This document shows positions 35,607 through 44,273 of a stretch of DNA of 64,000 nucleotides, in pieces. Source of the stretch: Paenibacillus sp. FSL R7-0204 (GTDB lineage Bacteria > Bacillota > Bacilli > Paenibacillales > Paenibacillaceae); NCBI RefSeq assembly GCF_038002225.1, contig NZ_JBBOCA010000001.1, forward strand, positions 7,316,001-7,380,000, read 5' to 3'. Position numbers and translations under genes: made by a program. Below the pieces are notes generated by a model. The model searched no databases. It was not told the DNA's origin and was given only the letters and a program-made list of their open reading frames with translations. Position 1 is the stretch's first letter. Every line of letters begins with the position of its first letter.

Positions 35607-36170
35607 CTAGTGACCCGGTCCGTTCAGGAACTCTTCAAACAAGGATATTTTGGATAGCGAGTCAACCACATACCGGACGGCGAAGCCGACAGCAATGCCT
35701 GTAATAATACCGGTAATCAGCAGGACCGGCAGGTAATAGAAAATACTGGTTGAATTAAATACGAACGAGGCTGCCAGCAGTTGTCCTGTATTATGAGCCA
35801 ATCCTCCCGCAATGCTGATGCCGATGACACTGAACTTTTTGCGGCCAAGCTTCACCAGCGCGAACATCACAATGAAGCTGAACAGGGAGCCGAACAGGCT
35901 GAACAGCAGGCTGGACAGCGTGCCGAGCAGGAAGGCGGTCAGCAGTGTCTTCAGGATCACCAGCACCAGAACATCGCGTCCGCGCAAAAAGTAAATACAG
36001 GTCAAAATCATAATATTGGCGAAGCCCAGCTTCGCCCCGGGCATCAGCCCCACTCCGGCCAGCGGGATCTGCGCCTCCACAATACTCAGCACCACAGCAA
36101 CAGCAGCGAATATAGCGATAATTACGGTCCGCTTCAGCGCTGTAGCCGATTCACTACTGGACATAGCCAT
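35607..36170 (-). CDS. Gx transporter family membrane protein (EetB-like)
   Basis: The 187 residues form about five or six helices with conserved Gly motifs: VEAQIPLAGVGLMPGAKLGFANIM, then SIAGGLAHNTGQLLAA. This is the PF07456 family, formerly mislabelled heptaprenyl diphosphate synthase component I. In Listeria, EetB of this family and EetA are both encoded in the EET locus, and the fold resembles ECF S components. GGAGG lies 9 bases before the ATG, which overlaps the eetA-like stop by 17 bases. The ECF ATPase genes follow directly, which supports a joint transport role. Confidence 0.88.
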   Translation of the reverse strand: MAMSSSESATALKRTVIIAIFAAVAVVLSIVEAQIPLAGVGLMPGAKLGFANIMILTCIYFLRGRDVLVLVILKTLLTAFLLGTLSSLLFSLFGSLFSFIVMFALVKLGRKKFSVIGISIAGGLAHNTGQLLAASFVFNSTSIFYYLPVLLITGIITGIAVGFAVRYVVDSLSKISLFEEFLNGPGH

Positions 36171-36543
36171 CTACTTCATCCTCCCCGGCCCCACTTGCAA
36201 TCTCAACCAATACCCGGTGCGGAAGGCATACGATGGTCTGCTTGGGCAGCGTGATGAAGCCGAAGCCGAGGCACACCTTATCCGGACAATCCGCATCGAA
36301 CATCTCAACCCCGTAATCATGCACCTTCAGAATGTTATAGCCCCGCTCAGTGCGTACCTCAATAGTCTGCTCTTCTTTGGTTAGGGTTATCGTTTTGAAT
36401 AACTTACCATCTACTGTTATATTGGCCTTGAGTTCTTTGCCCGGCCCACCTTTATCAGCATCGTTTGACAGCCATCTTGGCACGAGAAAAGCGAGCGCAG
36501 CAATCAGAACGATAGAAATTAGCAGCACATCTGCGCGTTTCAT
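36154..36543 (-). CDS. NusG domain II-containing membrane-anchored protein (EetA-like)
   Basis: The 129-residue protein has an N-terminal membrane anchor (VLLISIVLIAALAFLVP) and an extracytoplasmic NusG_II-type beta domain. Its core DCPDKVCLGFG and IVCLPHRVLVEI, with Cys86, Cys91 and Cys106, is the signature of EetA-type proteins. EetA is one of the two Listeria EET proteins of unknown biochemical role. First gene of the minus-strand eet-ecf operon; AAGGGAG precedes the start and a good sigma-A promoter lies 40-70 bases upstream. Confidence 0.88.
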   Translation of the reverse strand: MKRADVLLISIVLIAALAFLVPRWLSNDADKGGPGKELKANITVDGKLFKTITLTKEEQTIEVRTERGYNILKVHDYGVEMFDADCPDKVCLGFGFITLPKQTIVCLPHRVLVEIASGAGEDEVDGYVQ

Positions 36544-36584
36544 AGAAATCTCCCTTATTTTTTAATTAAAATCCAGACTTAATA

Positions 36585-36613
36585 ATTATAACGGTCTGCC
36601 CTCAATCCTTCAA
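36585..36613 (-). promoter_or_regulatory. Sigma-A promoter of the eet-ecf operon
   Basis: On the minus strand TTGAAG and a perfect TATAAT are separated by exactly 17 bases. No GTGA-type palindrome like those before pplA is seen here. Confidence 0.65.
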
Positions 36614-36670
36614 TGAATGTAGTCGTTAATTGTCGCAATTCCATGTCAGTTCACAAAATAGGCACGCAAA

Positions 36671-36713
36671 GCCGAAGCGGAAACTCCATAAACTGGATAG
36701 TATCCGCTTCGGC
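36671..36713 (-). terminator. Terminator of the HD-GYP gene
   Basis: GCCGAAGCGGA pairs perfectly with TCCGCTTCGGC. It isolates the eet promoter from the upstream gene. Confidence 0.75.
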
Positions 36714-36747
36714 AAGGAATATAAGGATAATGCCTTCAACCAGTGTA

Positions 36748-38283
36748 TTACCCGGCCTGAACAGGCTGAGTACCCTTACGGGCTTCCGGCTCCCGGCCGA
36801 AGTACCCCAGGAACAATCCGGAGAATTCAGGGTCCCACTGACTCCCCCTGCCCTGCTCCAGAATATTCAGCGCCCGTTCATGGTCCATCCCTTTACGGTA
36901 GGGCCGGTCGGACGTCATCGCATCATAAGCATCCGCTACCGCGATAATCCGGCCGTGCAGCGGAATATTCATACCGGCAAGACCATCCGGGTAGCCCCGG
37001 CCGTCATAACGCTCATGATGCGAGCGGACGCCGCCCAGATAGGGTGCCATTTTGTCCGCCGGTTCAATCTGCCGCAGAATATTCTCTCCCAGCACAGTAT
37101 GACTCTGAATCTGGAGGAATTCCTCATCCGTTAAGGCTTCTTCCTTGAACAGGATGCTGTCTCTCACCCCGATCTTACCAATATCATGCAGCAGGGCTGA
37201 CTTGCGCAGATCATCCAGCTCCTGCCCCCTCAGTCCGGCCAGCTGTCCGATAATCACCGAATACTCCGCTACACGGAGCGAGTGTCCTGCCGTATAAGAA
37301 TCGCGGGCATCCAGGGCCACGGCGAGGGTGGAGAAGTAGCTGTCCAGCAGCTGGCGGCTCTGCTGCTCCCGTGCCTGCAGCCCGCGGACCATCATGTTAA
37401 AGCCTGCCACCAGCTTCGAGAACTCATCGGAGTACTCATCCTGCACCTGGACCAGATTGCCGTCCTTTACCTGGTTCATCGCCTGATACAGCTCATGGAT
37501 CGGATGCTGTACACTGTTCGTCAGCAGCCAGGCCGCAATGGAGGAGAACAGCGTGCCGATCAGCAGCACCATCCCCGCCCAGGCCCAATAGCTCTGAAGT
37601 CCGACGACGACTATCGAATCCCCCTCACCGTTCATACGGATATGTGTCGCCATAATAAACAGGAACAGCGGGAAGGTGCCGATCAGCATACAGCTCACCA
37701 GGAATTTGGGGCGTATCGGCACGAACACATGGCCCTCCAGGGAAAAATCCACACCATACTGCTCCAGCGCACGGTTCCTGAATTCCTTAATCAGCGGAAT
37801 AATGGAGGTGCAGGTCAGGAAGAATTCAATGAGGGAATGCATACAAGCCACAAGCACTGCGCAGCACATAGCCAGAATCAGATAGATATAAGGGAACGTA
37901 ACCCAGCCCGTATGAATCATCCAGAACGTTAGCAGCAGAGCCGGCACCGATAATCCGAGCAGATGCGGCCCCATAATCCGCTGTATGGCCCGTTTGGGCA
38001 GCTGGTGCGTGTGCAAATACGCTTCTTCCAGCATCGATAGCGCAGCATTCTCCTGAACCAGCGCAGCCCGTACGGGCCTGATCTGTCTGAGAAAGACAGT
38101 AATCTCAATAAAGGCCATTATTACGAAAGAACAAGCAAGCACCAGCAAGAGGCGGTAATATTCAACCCGGCTGATCTCCAAAGAAGATAGCATAAGCAGA
38201 CTCCCGACTGCGAGTACCGCTACAGCTGAGCCGAAGATATAGTTCCGGATCTGATTTCTCAAAAAGCTTCTGTATAGTCTCAT
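36748..38283 (-). CDS. HD-GYP domain protein, predicted c-di-GMP phosphodiesterase
   Basis: HD-GYP proteins hydrolyse cyclic di-GMP. The start uses the ATG six bases after GAGGGG. The N-terminal 270 residues have about six to seven membrane helices. A HAMP-like segment (TNSVQHPIHELYQAMNQVKDGNL) follows, then the HD-GYP domain with HSLRVAEYSV, LLHDIGKIGV, HHERYDGRGYPDGL and AVADAYDAMTSDRPYRKG. All metal-binding motifs appear intact, so it should be active. A c-di-GMP riboswitch lies 5 kb away before an adhesin gene, so the local region has a c-di-GMP theme. The sensed signal is unknown. Confidence 0.92.
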   Translation of the reverse strand: MRLYRSFLRNQIRNYIFGSAVAVLAVGSLLMLSSLEISRVEYYRLLLVLACSFVIMAFIEITVFLRQIRPVRAALVQENAALSMLEEAYLHTHQLPKRAIQRIMGPHLLGLSVPALLLTFWMIHTGWVTFPYIYLILAMCCAVLVACMHSLIEFFLTCTSIIPLIKEFRNRALEQYGVDFSLEGHVFVPIRPKFLVSCMLIGTFPLFLFIMATHIRMNGEGDSIVVVGLQSYWAWAGMVLLIGTLFSSIAAWLLTNSVQHPIHELYQAMNQVKDGNLVQVQDEYSDEFSKLVAGFNMMVRGLQAREQQSRQLLDSYFSTLAVALDARDSYTAGHSLRVAEYSVIIGQLAGLRGQELDDLRKSALLHDIGKIGVRDSILFKEEALTDEEFLQIQSHTVLGENILRQIEPADKMAPYLGGVRSHHERYDGRGYPDGLAGMNIPLHGRIIAVADAYDAMTSDRPYRKGMDHERALNILEQGRGSQWDPEFSGLFLGYFGREPEARKGTQPVQAG

Positions 38284-38383
38284 CTGTCCCCTCATCCCCG
38301 TCCGGCCTCAGCCCAATATGCAGTTGCATTTATGTAAATACCATGCTATAATAAAATAATATTTGTTTTCGAGTATGTATATC

Positions 38384-38720
38384 CCCATCAAGAAGATGTC
38401 AGGCCGATGAATCACTTCTCTATATTATCGGCGGTTTGGACACAATATCTTACGTTTTCTTGCAGTACTTTTCCTTTTTATGAGACTAAATTCGAACATA
38501 GCATTCCGATTCACACTGGCGCGGCCACGGAGCCGCAAGGACAAAAGAGAGGTAGGGCTTTTGTCGTATTGGAAGGATTTCTCTCGCCACACGGCTGCTG
38601 GAAATAACAAGGAATAACGACACCCGTTTCGCTCACAAACGGCGGGGGATTTATATACCGATAAGGCATGGTTTGCTGCTTCCCTGTTCTTCAGGGAAAG
38701 GCCCCATGTGTGGAACATAA
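38384..38720. ncRNA. Candidate structured RNA or highly folded intergenic element
   Basis: This 340-base block has no convincing gene but many hairpins: GACAAAAG/CTTTTGTC (38540-38565), GCGGC/GCCGC (about 38522-38536), CCCGTTT/AAACGGC (38622-38645) and CCCTGTTCTTCAGGG (38683-38697). It lies between two minus-strand genes. It does not match the core motifs of riboswitches I can recall, and the direction of transcription is not clear. Two overlapping short frames exist on opposite strands without support. Confidence 0.3.
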
Positions 38721-38723
38721 TTA

Positions 38724-38758
38724 GCGCCCGATAACCGCTGTCAGCGGATATCGGGCGC
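38724..38758. terminator. Long hairpin after the hydrolase gene
   Basis: GCGCCCGATAACCGCTG pairs with CAGCGGATATCGGGCGC with one mismatch. No strong T-tract follows, so efficiency is uncertain. Confidence 0.6.
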
Positions 38759-38777
38759 GTCTACGTTCTATGGGCTT

Positions 38778-39749
38778 TTATCTTAATGATTTAGCGGCAG
38801 CCGGGCTGTGTACATAGCGTTCTACGAATTCGCCTACTGTGCGGATGTATGTGCTTTTATCCGTATCATAGGATAGGCCATGCCCCGCTCCATGCACCAC
38901 CAGTTGCTCCTTCGGACTCCGGCAGGCCTCATACAGCTCATTCATCATCGCATAAGGCACGAACTTATCCGCATCCCCGTGGATGAACAAAATCGGCACC
39001 TTGGCCTTGCGTACCTGCTTCAGCGCAGATGCCTCCCCAAAGGAATAACCGGCCTTCATCCGGGTCACCAGACTGGCAACCGGCACAAACGGGAAGCTGG
39101 GCAGATGGTACATCCGCTTCAGCTGATAGGACAGCTGCGCCTTGACCGAGGTATAGCCGCAATCGGCGACAATCGCCTTGACCTGCGGAGGAAGCTCCTC
39201 GCCGGATGTCATCAGCACCGTGGCACCGCCCATAGACACGCCATGCAGCACGATTTGTGCGTCCGGACCGTTCTCCTGCAGGACAAATCCGATCCATTTC
39301 AGATAATCCCGGCGCTCCGGCCAGCCAAAGCCGATATAATCTCCTTCGCTTTTCCCGTGTCCTCTGGCATCAGGCAGCAGCACATTATACCCCAGATTCT
39401 CATAATAGTTCTTAGCGGTCGCTCCCATATCCTTGGCCTTCCCGGAATACCCGTGGGCAACAATGACCGTCCGTGCGGCAGCACGCTCTGACGCCAGATA
39501 ATAGCCTTGCAGCTTGAACCCATCCTCAGACACCAGCTCCACCTCACGGAAGGTCTGCCGGGATACCCACTCCGCCCCTTCTCCCCATGAGGCTCCAGCC
39601 ACCGGCGGCGGATCGATCTTAAGGTCTGGGGTCTTGGCCAGGAATTCCTTAGGGGCCCGCTTAATGGCTACTCCATAAAAATAGAATCCGGCATATCCCA
39701 CCCCTGCGGCCACCACGATCAGCACCACAAGCAGGTATATCATCCACAT
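38778..39749 (-). CDS. Membrane-anchored alpha/beta hydrolase
   Basis: The start follows AAGGAGG by seven bases. The 323-residue product has one N-terminal membrane helix (MIYLLVVLIVVAAGVGYAGFYFYG) and an alpha/beta-hydrolase domain with IVAHGYSGKAKD (oxyanion), the nucleophile elbow LHGVSMGGATV, the acid in FIHGDADKFVPY and the His in VHGAGHGLSY. This matches the YqkD/BAAT-type hydrolases. It may be an esterase or thioesterase acting at the membrane; the substrate is unknown. It stands alone with a promoter-like TATACT upstream. Confidence 0.88.
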   Translation of the reverse strand: MWMIYLLVVLIVVAAGVGYAGFYFYGVAIKRAPKEFLAKTPDLKIDPPPVAGASWGEGAEWVSRQTFREVELVSEDGFKLQGYYLASERAAARTVIVAHGYSGKAKDMGATAKNYYENLGYNVLLPDARGHGKSEGDYIGFGWPERRDYLKWIGFVLQENGPDAQIVLHGVSMGGATVLMTSGEELPPQVKAIVADCGYTSVKAQLSYQLKRMYHLPSFPFVPVASLVTRMKAGYSFGEASALKQVRKAKVPILFIHGDADKFVPYAMMNELYEACRSPKEQLVVHGAGHGLSYDTDKSTYIRTVGEFVERYVHSPAAAKSLR

Positions 39750-39909
39750 CAACGTTCCTCCTTCAGTAAGCAACCCTTCCCTAGTCAGGGAACAGGATCT
39801 CTTGCTTAGTGTAATTTGAGCCTAGTATAGCACGGGAGTATTGCCAACTAAAAATACAGCTGGGGCACAATCTTCAACTCCATTGTACTCTGCAAGACTC
39901 TTGGAATAC

Positions 39910-40290
39910 GCTGGTGGACTCCACCATTTGGTCCGTTCACCTTCCCACAGCAGATTGTGTTCGGTTTTTTTTGCATACATTGGGTCCGCTCACCTTCCCA
40001 ATGGCGCATTGTGTTTGGTTTTTCGCGTACATTGGGTCTACTCGCCTTCCCATCGGTCTGTCTCTGAGCACTTGCTTCAAGAACAAAATGCCTGCAGCAT
40101 CCTCATTGTGACTGGTTTTTCGATCACATTCGGCCCATAAGCCTCTGCCGCACCGAATGTAGTCGGTTTTTCGACCACATTCGGCCCATAAGCCTCCGCC
40201 GCACCAAATGTAGTCGGTTTTTCGATCACATTCGGCCCACACGCCTCTGCCACACCGAATGTAGTCGGTTTTTCGACCATATCCGGCTGT
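39910..40290. repeat. Second intergenic tandem array, 51-53 bp units
   Basis: Units with CGATCACATTCGGCCCA or a variant start at 40121, 40172, 40223 and 40274, exactly 51 bp apart. More diverged units at about 39931, 39984 and 40036 have 52-53 bp spacing and share GGTTTTTnnnnnACATTnGG. The array reads open on the minus strand as VEKPTTFGAAEAYGPN repeats, but without a ribosome site. No other feature is seen between 39850 and 40424. Confidence 0.85.
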
Positions 40291-40424
40291 TCGGTGAAAT
40301 CAGCGAAGTCATTCCTATTACTGATCCAGAATATAGTCATCCTGCCGATGCTCCAAGACACTCCCCCCCCAACTTTATGCACAACTTATCCACCTCGGAC
40401 GTAAATCATAATTTCCTAATCAAC

Positions 40425-40471
40425 GAAAAAAAGAGCTACTTCCAGGAGAACGTCTTCTCCGAAAGCAGCCC
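40425..40471 (-). terminator. Terminator of the adhesin gene
   Basis: On the minus strand an imperfect stem GGGCTGCTTTCGGAGAA with TTCTCCTGGAAGTAGCTC is followed by TTTTTTTCG. Confidence 0.75.
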
Positions 40472-40523
40472 TTGTCAAATTACAGGGTCATCGTTTGTTT
40501 ATATAAATCTCAGTTCCGGTGAC

Positions 40524-43385
40524 TCATTTGCGTTTGCTGTTTCTGGTGTTTCTTCTAAGAATCAAGCCCAGACCAGCGAGTGCCAAACCGGCAAAATAAT
40601 AAGGGGCAGGACTGGATTCGCCCGTCTTCGGCAGGGTTCCATCCACAGGCACACCGCCTAGAGGAACTTCCTCATCAATAAGGACTACATCAGGTACCGG
40701 TTCGGCTGACGGTGTTGGCTCCGGTGTTGCTGCTATAGGCGCAACCGCAACAGCCGGTGTCGGCGTTGGTGCCGGTACTGTTGTTGCTATTGGAGCTACT
40801 ACAGGTCCCAGCGGCAGCGGATCATCATTCACAGCCAAATCATTGCTCACGATAAATCCGATGATCGGAGTCGGCGTAGGCACTGGAGGGAAACTGAACG
40901 GCGGCGATGTTGGCGCTGGCGTTGTTACTGGTGTTGGATCTGGCGTTGGTACCGGTGTCGGCGTTGGTGTCGGTTCTACCGTCGGCGTTGGTGTCGGCGT
41001 TGGTGTCGGCGTTGGTGTCGGCGTTGGTGTCGGTTCTACCGTCGGCGTTGGTGTCGGCGTTGGTGTCGGTTCTACCGTCGGCGTTGGTGTCGGCGTTGGT
41101 GTCGGTTCTACCGTCGGCGTTGGTGTTGGCGTTGGTGTCGGTTCTACCGTCGGCGTTGGTGTCGGCGTTGGTGTCGGTTCTACCGTCGGCGTTGGTGTCG
41201 GCGTTGGTGTCGGTTCTACCGTCGGCGTTGGTGTCGGCGTTGGTGTCGGTTCTACCGTCGGCGTCGGTGTTGGCACTGTCGTTGGCGTTGGTGTCGGTTC
41301 TGCTGTTGGCGTCGGTGTCGGTTCTACCGTCGGCGTTGGCGTAGGCACTGCCGTTGGCGTCGGTGTTGGTTCTGCTGTTGGCGTCGGTGTCGGTTCTACC
41401 GTCGGCGTTGGTGTCGGCGTTGGTGTCGGTTCTACCGTCGGCGTTGGTGTAGGCACTGCCGTTGGCGTCGGTGTTGGTTCTGCCGTTGGCGTTGGTGTCG
41501 GTACGGCTGTCGGCGTCGGTGTTGGCACTGCCGTTGGCGTTGGCGTCGGCACTGCCGTTGGCGTCGGTGTTGGTTCTGCCGTTGGCGTTGGTGTCGGTAC
41601 GGCTGTCGGCGTTGGCGTAGGCACTGCCGTTGGCGTCGGTGTTGGCACTGCCGTTGGCGTTGGTGTCGCTACAGCTGTCGGCGTCGGTGTTGACACTGCC
41701 GTTGGCGTTGGTGTCGCTACAGCTGTCGGCGTCGGTGTTGACACTGCCGTTGGCGTTGGTGTCGCTACAGCTGTCGGCGTCGGTGTTGGCACTGCCGTTG
41801 GCGTTGGCGTCGGCTTCACCGTTGGTGTTGGCGTCGGCTTCACCGTTGGTGTTGGTGTTGGCTTCACCGTTGGTGTTGGCGTCGGCTTCACCGTTGGTGT
41901 TGGCGTCGGCTTCACCGTTGGTGTTGGTGTTGGCTTCACCGTTGGTGTTGGTGTTGGCTTCACCGTTGGCGTTGGTGTTGGCTTCACCGTTGGCGTTGGC
42001 GTCGGCTTCACCGTTGGCGTTGGTGTTGGCTTCACCGTTGGCGTTGGTGTTGGCTTCACGGTCGGCGTTGGCGTCGGCTTCACCGTTGGCGTTGGCGTCG
42101 GCTTCACCGTTGGTGTTGGCGTCGGCTTCACCGTTGGTGTTGGCGTCGGCTTCACCGTTGGCGTTGGCGTCGGCTTCACGGTTGGTGTTGGCGTCGGCTT
42201 CACCGTTGGTGTTGGCGTCGGCTTCACCGTTGGCGTTGGCGTCGGCTTCACGGTTGGTGTTGGCTTTGGAGTTGGAGTGCACACTGGTGTAGGTGACGGT
42301 TTTATGGTCGGTGTAGGCTTCACAGTTGGTGTAGGTGTTACTGTCGGTGTTGGCTTCACAGTTGGTGTCACCGTTGGTGTTGGTGTCACAGTCGGTGTAG
42401 GCGTTACCGTTGGTGTCGGTTTTACTGTTGGTGTTGGCGTTACCGTCGGTGTTGGTTTCACTGTCGGTGTCGGTGATGGACTAGGTGTCGGCGTTGCGGT
42501 CGGCGTCGGACTCGGCGGCGGCCCCTCTCCCTCGTACATCCCAAGGTGCATCTCAACCCCGCCGCTAAAAGATTTTGCAATCAGAGTCCCGTAAAGCTCT
42601 GCTCCGGCATAATGAACATCCGCTCTGGGTGCGAGAATGCTGCCATAGAAGGAGGTATAAGCAATATTCACCTCAGAAGCTTCGTAAAAGTTGAACAATA
42701 CCTGACTGGCTCTGCCGTTATTCATTGAAAAGCTCGGCACATTGACTGTAGGCCCGCTTATATTAATAATCAGCGTAGCGTTCTGGGCAATGTTGAATTC
42801 GATATAGTTGGTCTTCGCCAGTGTCGAGGCATCCAAATGAACTACATTGAAACGATCCGGTGCACTTATCTTGAGCTGTCCATAATTGTTATTGCCGATC
42901 TCATTCGTGTCGGCCAAGGCCCCATACTCTGTGGATCGGGAGATCAGACTCTGCTCCTCAGCTGCAAAATCAATCGGCTTCTCTTTCCTCTTAGCACCTA
43001 TAATTTTAACCTGGGGCTCATTGACTGTAATGCTGTCTCCGTATACCACGTTTCCGTTAATTTCTCCGCTACCCAAATGTTTAAAATTCTTGCCTGCCAC
43101 AAGTACATCCGTCGGCGCAGCACCACTGTATGCTCTTGCTACTCCGTAACCTCCGGAGAGGGTAATGTTCCCCGCCGCTGCCAGGCGGCCCTCAATCTGA
43201 TCACCGCCTTGCACAAAATCACCGAGGATAAAAGCATTAAAATTCCCTGCGACTCCTAAAACCGGTGTTGGCGTATACGGCATCCCTGAAGCTGCTCTAA
43301 CATCCGTCCCCCATGTAAAGGTACTGGATAAAGTCAATAGGCCTGCCATAATGATGGCGGCTGTTTTACGTACTCTTTTTTTCAA
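40524..43385 (-). CDS. LPXTG-anchored surface protein with choice-of-anchor A domain and long Pro/Thr repeat
   Basis: The 953 residues comprise a signal peptide (1-32), a globular domain with [37 protein letters not shown] and [22 protein letters not shown] (about 40-275) typical of choice-of-anchor A adhesin-like domains, about 550 residues of [16 protein letters not shown] and TPTPTVEP repeats, and a C-terminal sorting signal LPKTG (918-922) with a hydrophobic helix and basic tail. A sortase should link it to peptidoglycan. The stalk probably projects the N-terminal domain through the wall. A c-di-GMP riboswitch precedes the gene. The binding target is unknown. No sortase gene is in the window. 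Confidence 0.88.
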   Translation of the reverse strand: MKKRVRKTAAIIMAGLLTLSSTFTWGTDVRAASGMPYTPTPVLGVAGNFNAFILGDFVQGGDQIEGRLAAAGNITLSGGYGVARAYSGAAPTDVLVAGKNFKHLGSGEINGNVVYGDSITVNEPQVKIIGAKRKEKPIDFAAEEQSLISRSTEYGALADTNEIGNNNYGQLKISAPDRFNVVHLDASTLAKTNYIEFNIAQNATLIINISGPTVNVPSFSMNNGRASQVLFNFYEASEVNIAYTSFYGSILAPRADVHYAGAELYGTLIAKSFSGGVEMHLGMYEGEGPPPSPTPTATPTPSPSPTPTVKPTPTVTPTPTVKPTPTVTPTPTVTPTPTVTPTVKPTPTVTPTPTVKPTPTIKPSPTPVCTPTPKPTPTVKPTPTPTVKPTPTPTVKPTPTPTVKPTPTPTVKPTPTPTVKPTPTPTVKPTPTPTVKPTPTPTVKPTPTPTVKPTPTPTVKPTPTPTVKPTPTPTVKPTPTPTVKPTPTPTVKPTPTPTVKPTPTPTVKPTPTPTVKPTPTPTVKPTPTPTAVPTPTPTAVATPTPTAVSTPTPTAVATPTPTAVSTPTPTAVATPTPTAVPTPTPTAVPTPTPTAVPTPTPTAEPTPTPTAVPTPTPTAVPTPTPTAVPTPTPTAEPTPTPTAVPTPTPTVEPTPTPTPTPTVEPTPTPTAEPTPTPTAVPTPTPTVEPTPTPTAEPTPTPTTVPTPTPTVEPTPTPTPTPTVEPTPTPTPTPTVEPTPTPTPTPTVEPTPTPTPTPTVEPTPTPTPTPTVEPTPTPTPTPTVEPTPTPTPTPTPTPTPTPTVEPTPTPTPVPTPDPTPVTTPAPTSPPFSFPPVPTPTPIIGFIVSNDLAVNDDPLPLGPVVAPIATTVPAPTPTPAVAVAPIAATPEPTPSAEPVPDVVLIDEEVPLGGVPVDGTLPKTGESSPAPYYFAGLALAGLGLILRRNTRNSKRK
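40955..42520. repeat. Coding minisatellite, 18-24 bp units encoding Pro/Thr octapeptides
   Basis: About 1.5 kb is built from units such as GGCGTTGGTGTCGG and TTCACCGTTGGTGTTGGC (plus-strand reading). Subtypes are grouped in blocks: VEP then AVP then a homogeneous run of TPTPTVKP. Unit homogeneity suggests recent expansion. Frames on all strands stay open here, giving long spurious readings. Confidence 0.92.
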
Positions 43386-43435
43386 TAGTCCACACCTCCT
43401 AGTTACTATTCTATGAATCTGTCACGCGACTATAA

Positions 43436-43556
43436 CAACAAAAAGACCGCCACGAAGGGTTAGCTTCACGGCGGCCGGACGACCCTAGCCTCAACTTTAG
43501 AGACAGTAGATTCCTGACTTTGCGTCCCGTTCTTTCGATACGGTTTGCGTTTATAC
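43436..43556 (-). promoter_or_regulatory. c-di-GMP-I (GEMM) riboswitch with overlapping terminator
   Basis: On the minus strand, ACGCAAACCGTATCGAAAG leads into ACGGGACGCAAAG and then CTCTAAAG, the conserved core of the c-di-GMP-I aptamer, including a GAAA tetraloop hairpin. It is followed by a stem of CCGCCGTGAAG with CTTCGTGGCGG (43447-43474) and TCTTTTTG, an intrinsic terminator. The leader lies 50 bases before the adhesin start. Genes with this arrangement are switched on or off by c-di-GMP; the direction cannot be decided by eye. Confidence 0.9.
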
Positions 43557-43950
43557 ATGATTTCGGTATGAAATTGAGATTTGCTTATGTACAATCATGG
43601 TTGAGTCTATGACATTTGTTACTTTTGTACTAATTTCAGTTTATCCGCTCCCCCACCCTATTGTCAATCCGTTCCCAGTATATTTCTTGAAATTATTTTT
43701 CCGATGATTCCTCATTGATCCCTTGTACCATAAGGGTTCACGTGCGAGCCTCTTTTTTCCTGCTGACGAAAAAAGTCGAGAAATCAGAGAATTGGCTGTA
43801 GCCGTTTATCTCTCCTCTCTACAATGCTATCAATTTTCATTAATGAAATTTGATGCATTTGTCCTATTTTATTGGTTTCACCCCGTCTCGGCTCACTGTC
43901 CGCTCCTATTCAATGCAATTTTACCTATTTGCGGGCATGTCAGCTCTAAA

Positions 43951-43977
43951 AAAAAGTGCCGCCCATAGGGACGACAC
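43951..43977 (-). terminator. Terminator of the 35-residue membrane protein gene
   Basis: GTGTCGTCCC pairs with GGGCGGCAC around a three-base loop and is followed on the minus strand by eight T. The region 43557-43950 holds no supported gene. Confidence 0.7.
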
Positions 43978-44016
43978 CTGCTAATAGAATTCATATATTT
44001 TGAATAAAAATGTCGC

Positions 44017-44124
44017 CTAGGCAGACCCGAACAGCTGAACCCAGCCAATCATCGATACCCAGAGCGGAACACTTAGAATGATCCCGAATACCAAACCACG
44101 GCGGAGACTTCCTTCATGACTCAT
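44017..44124 (-). CDS. Very small single-helix membrane protein (35 aa)
   Basis: The start ATG has AAGGAG seven bases upstream. The product begins MSHEGSLRRGLVFGIILSVP and has one membrane helix (GLVFGIILSVPLWVSMIGWV) with a basic N-terminal flank. It is followed by its own terminator 40 bases after the stop. Many such mini-proteins exist in Bacilli as sporulation or regulatory membrane peptides; its role is unknown. Confidence 0.6.
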   Translation of the reverse strand: MSHEGSLRRGLVFGIILSVPLWVSMIGWVQLFGSA

Positions 44125-44273
44125 TGCCATTCTCCTTTGAGCTGATTTATTTTTCAATCTATATTATTTCAATTTTAATATATAATAATTCGTTCTATTT
44201 TTTTGTGAAAAATATCACATTATTTAAGTTAATTTATAAAACCCATTGATTAATTTTTGAAAGGTGAGTTACA

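Noticed and set aside
38384..38720. Second c-di-GMP riboswitch, suggested by GCAAACC on the minus strand
   Set aside because: The following GGGACGCAAAG core and tetraloop hairpin are absent.
39937..40382. Possible CRISPR array or repeat protein
   Set aside because: Units are contiguous without unique spacers, and no cas genes or ribosome site are present.
40383..40395. DnaA-box-like TTATCCACC near the second array
   Set aside because: Single, imperfect and without origin context such as an AT-rich unwinding region or dnaA.
40843..42594. 583-codon plus-strand frame of Gly/Val repeats, and other long frames across the same region
   Set aside because: Produced by the low-complexity repeat of the minus-strand adhesin gene; no ribosome site or domain, and the adhesin has signal, head domain and LPXTG.
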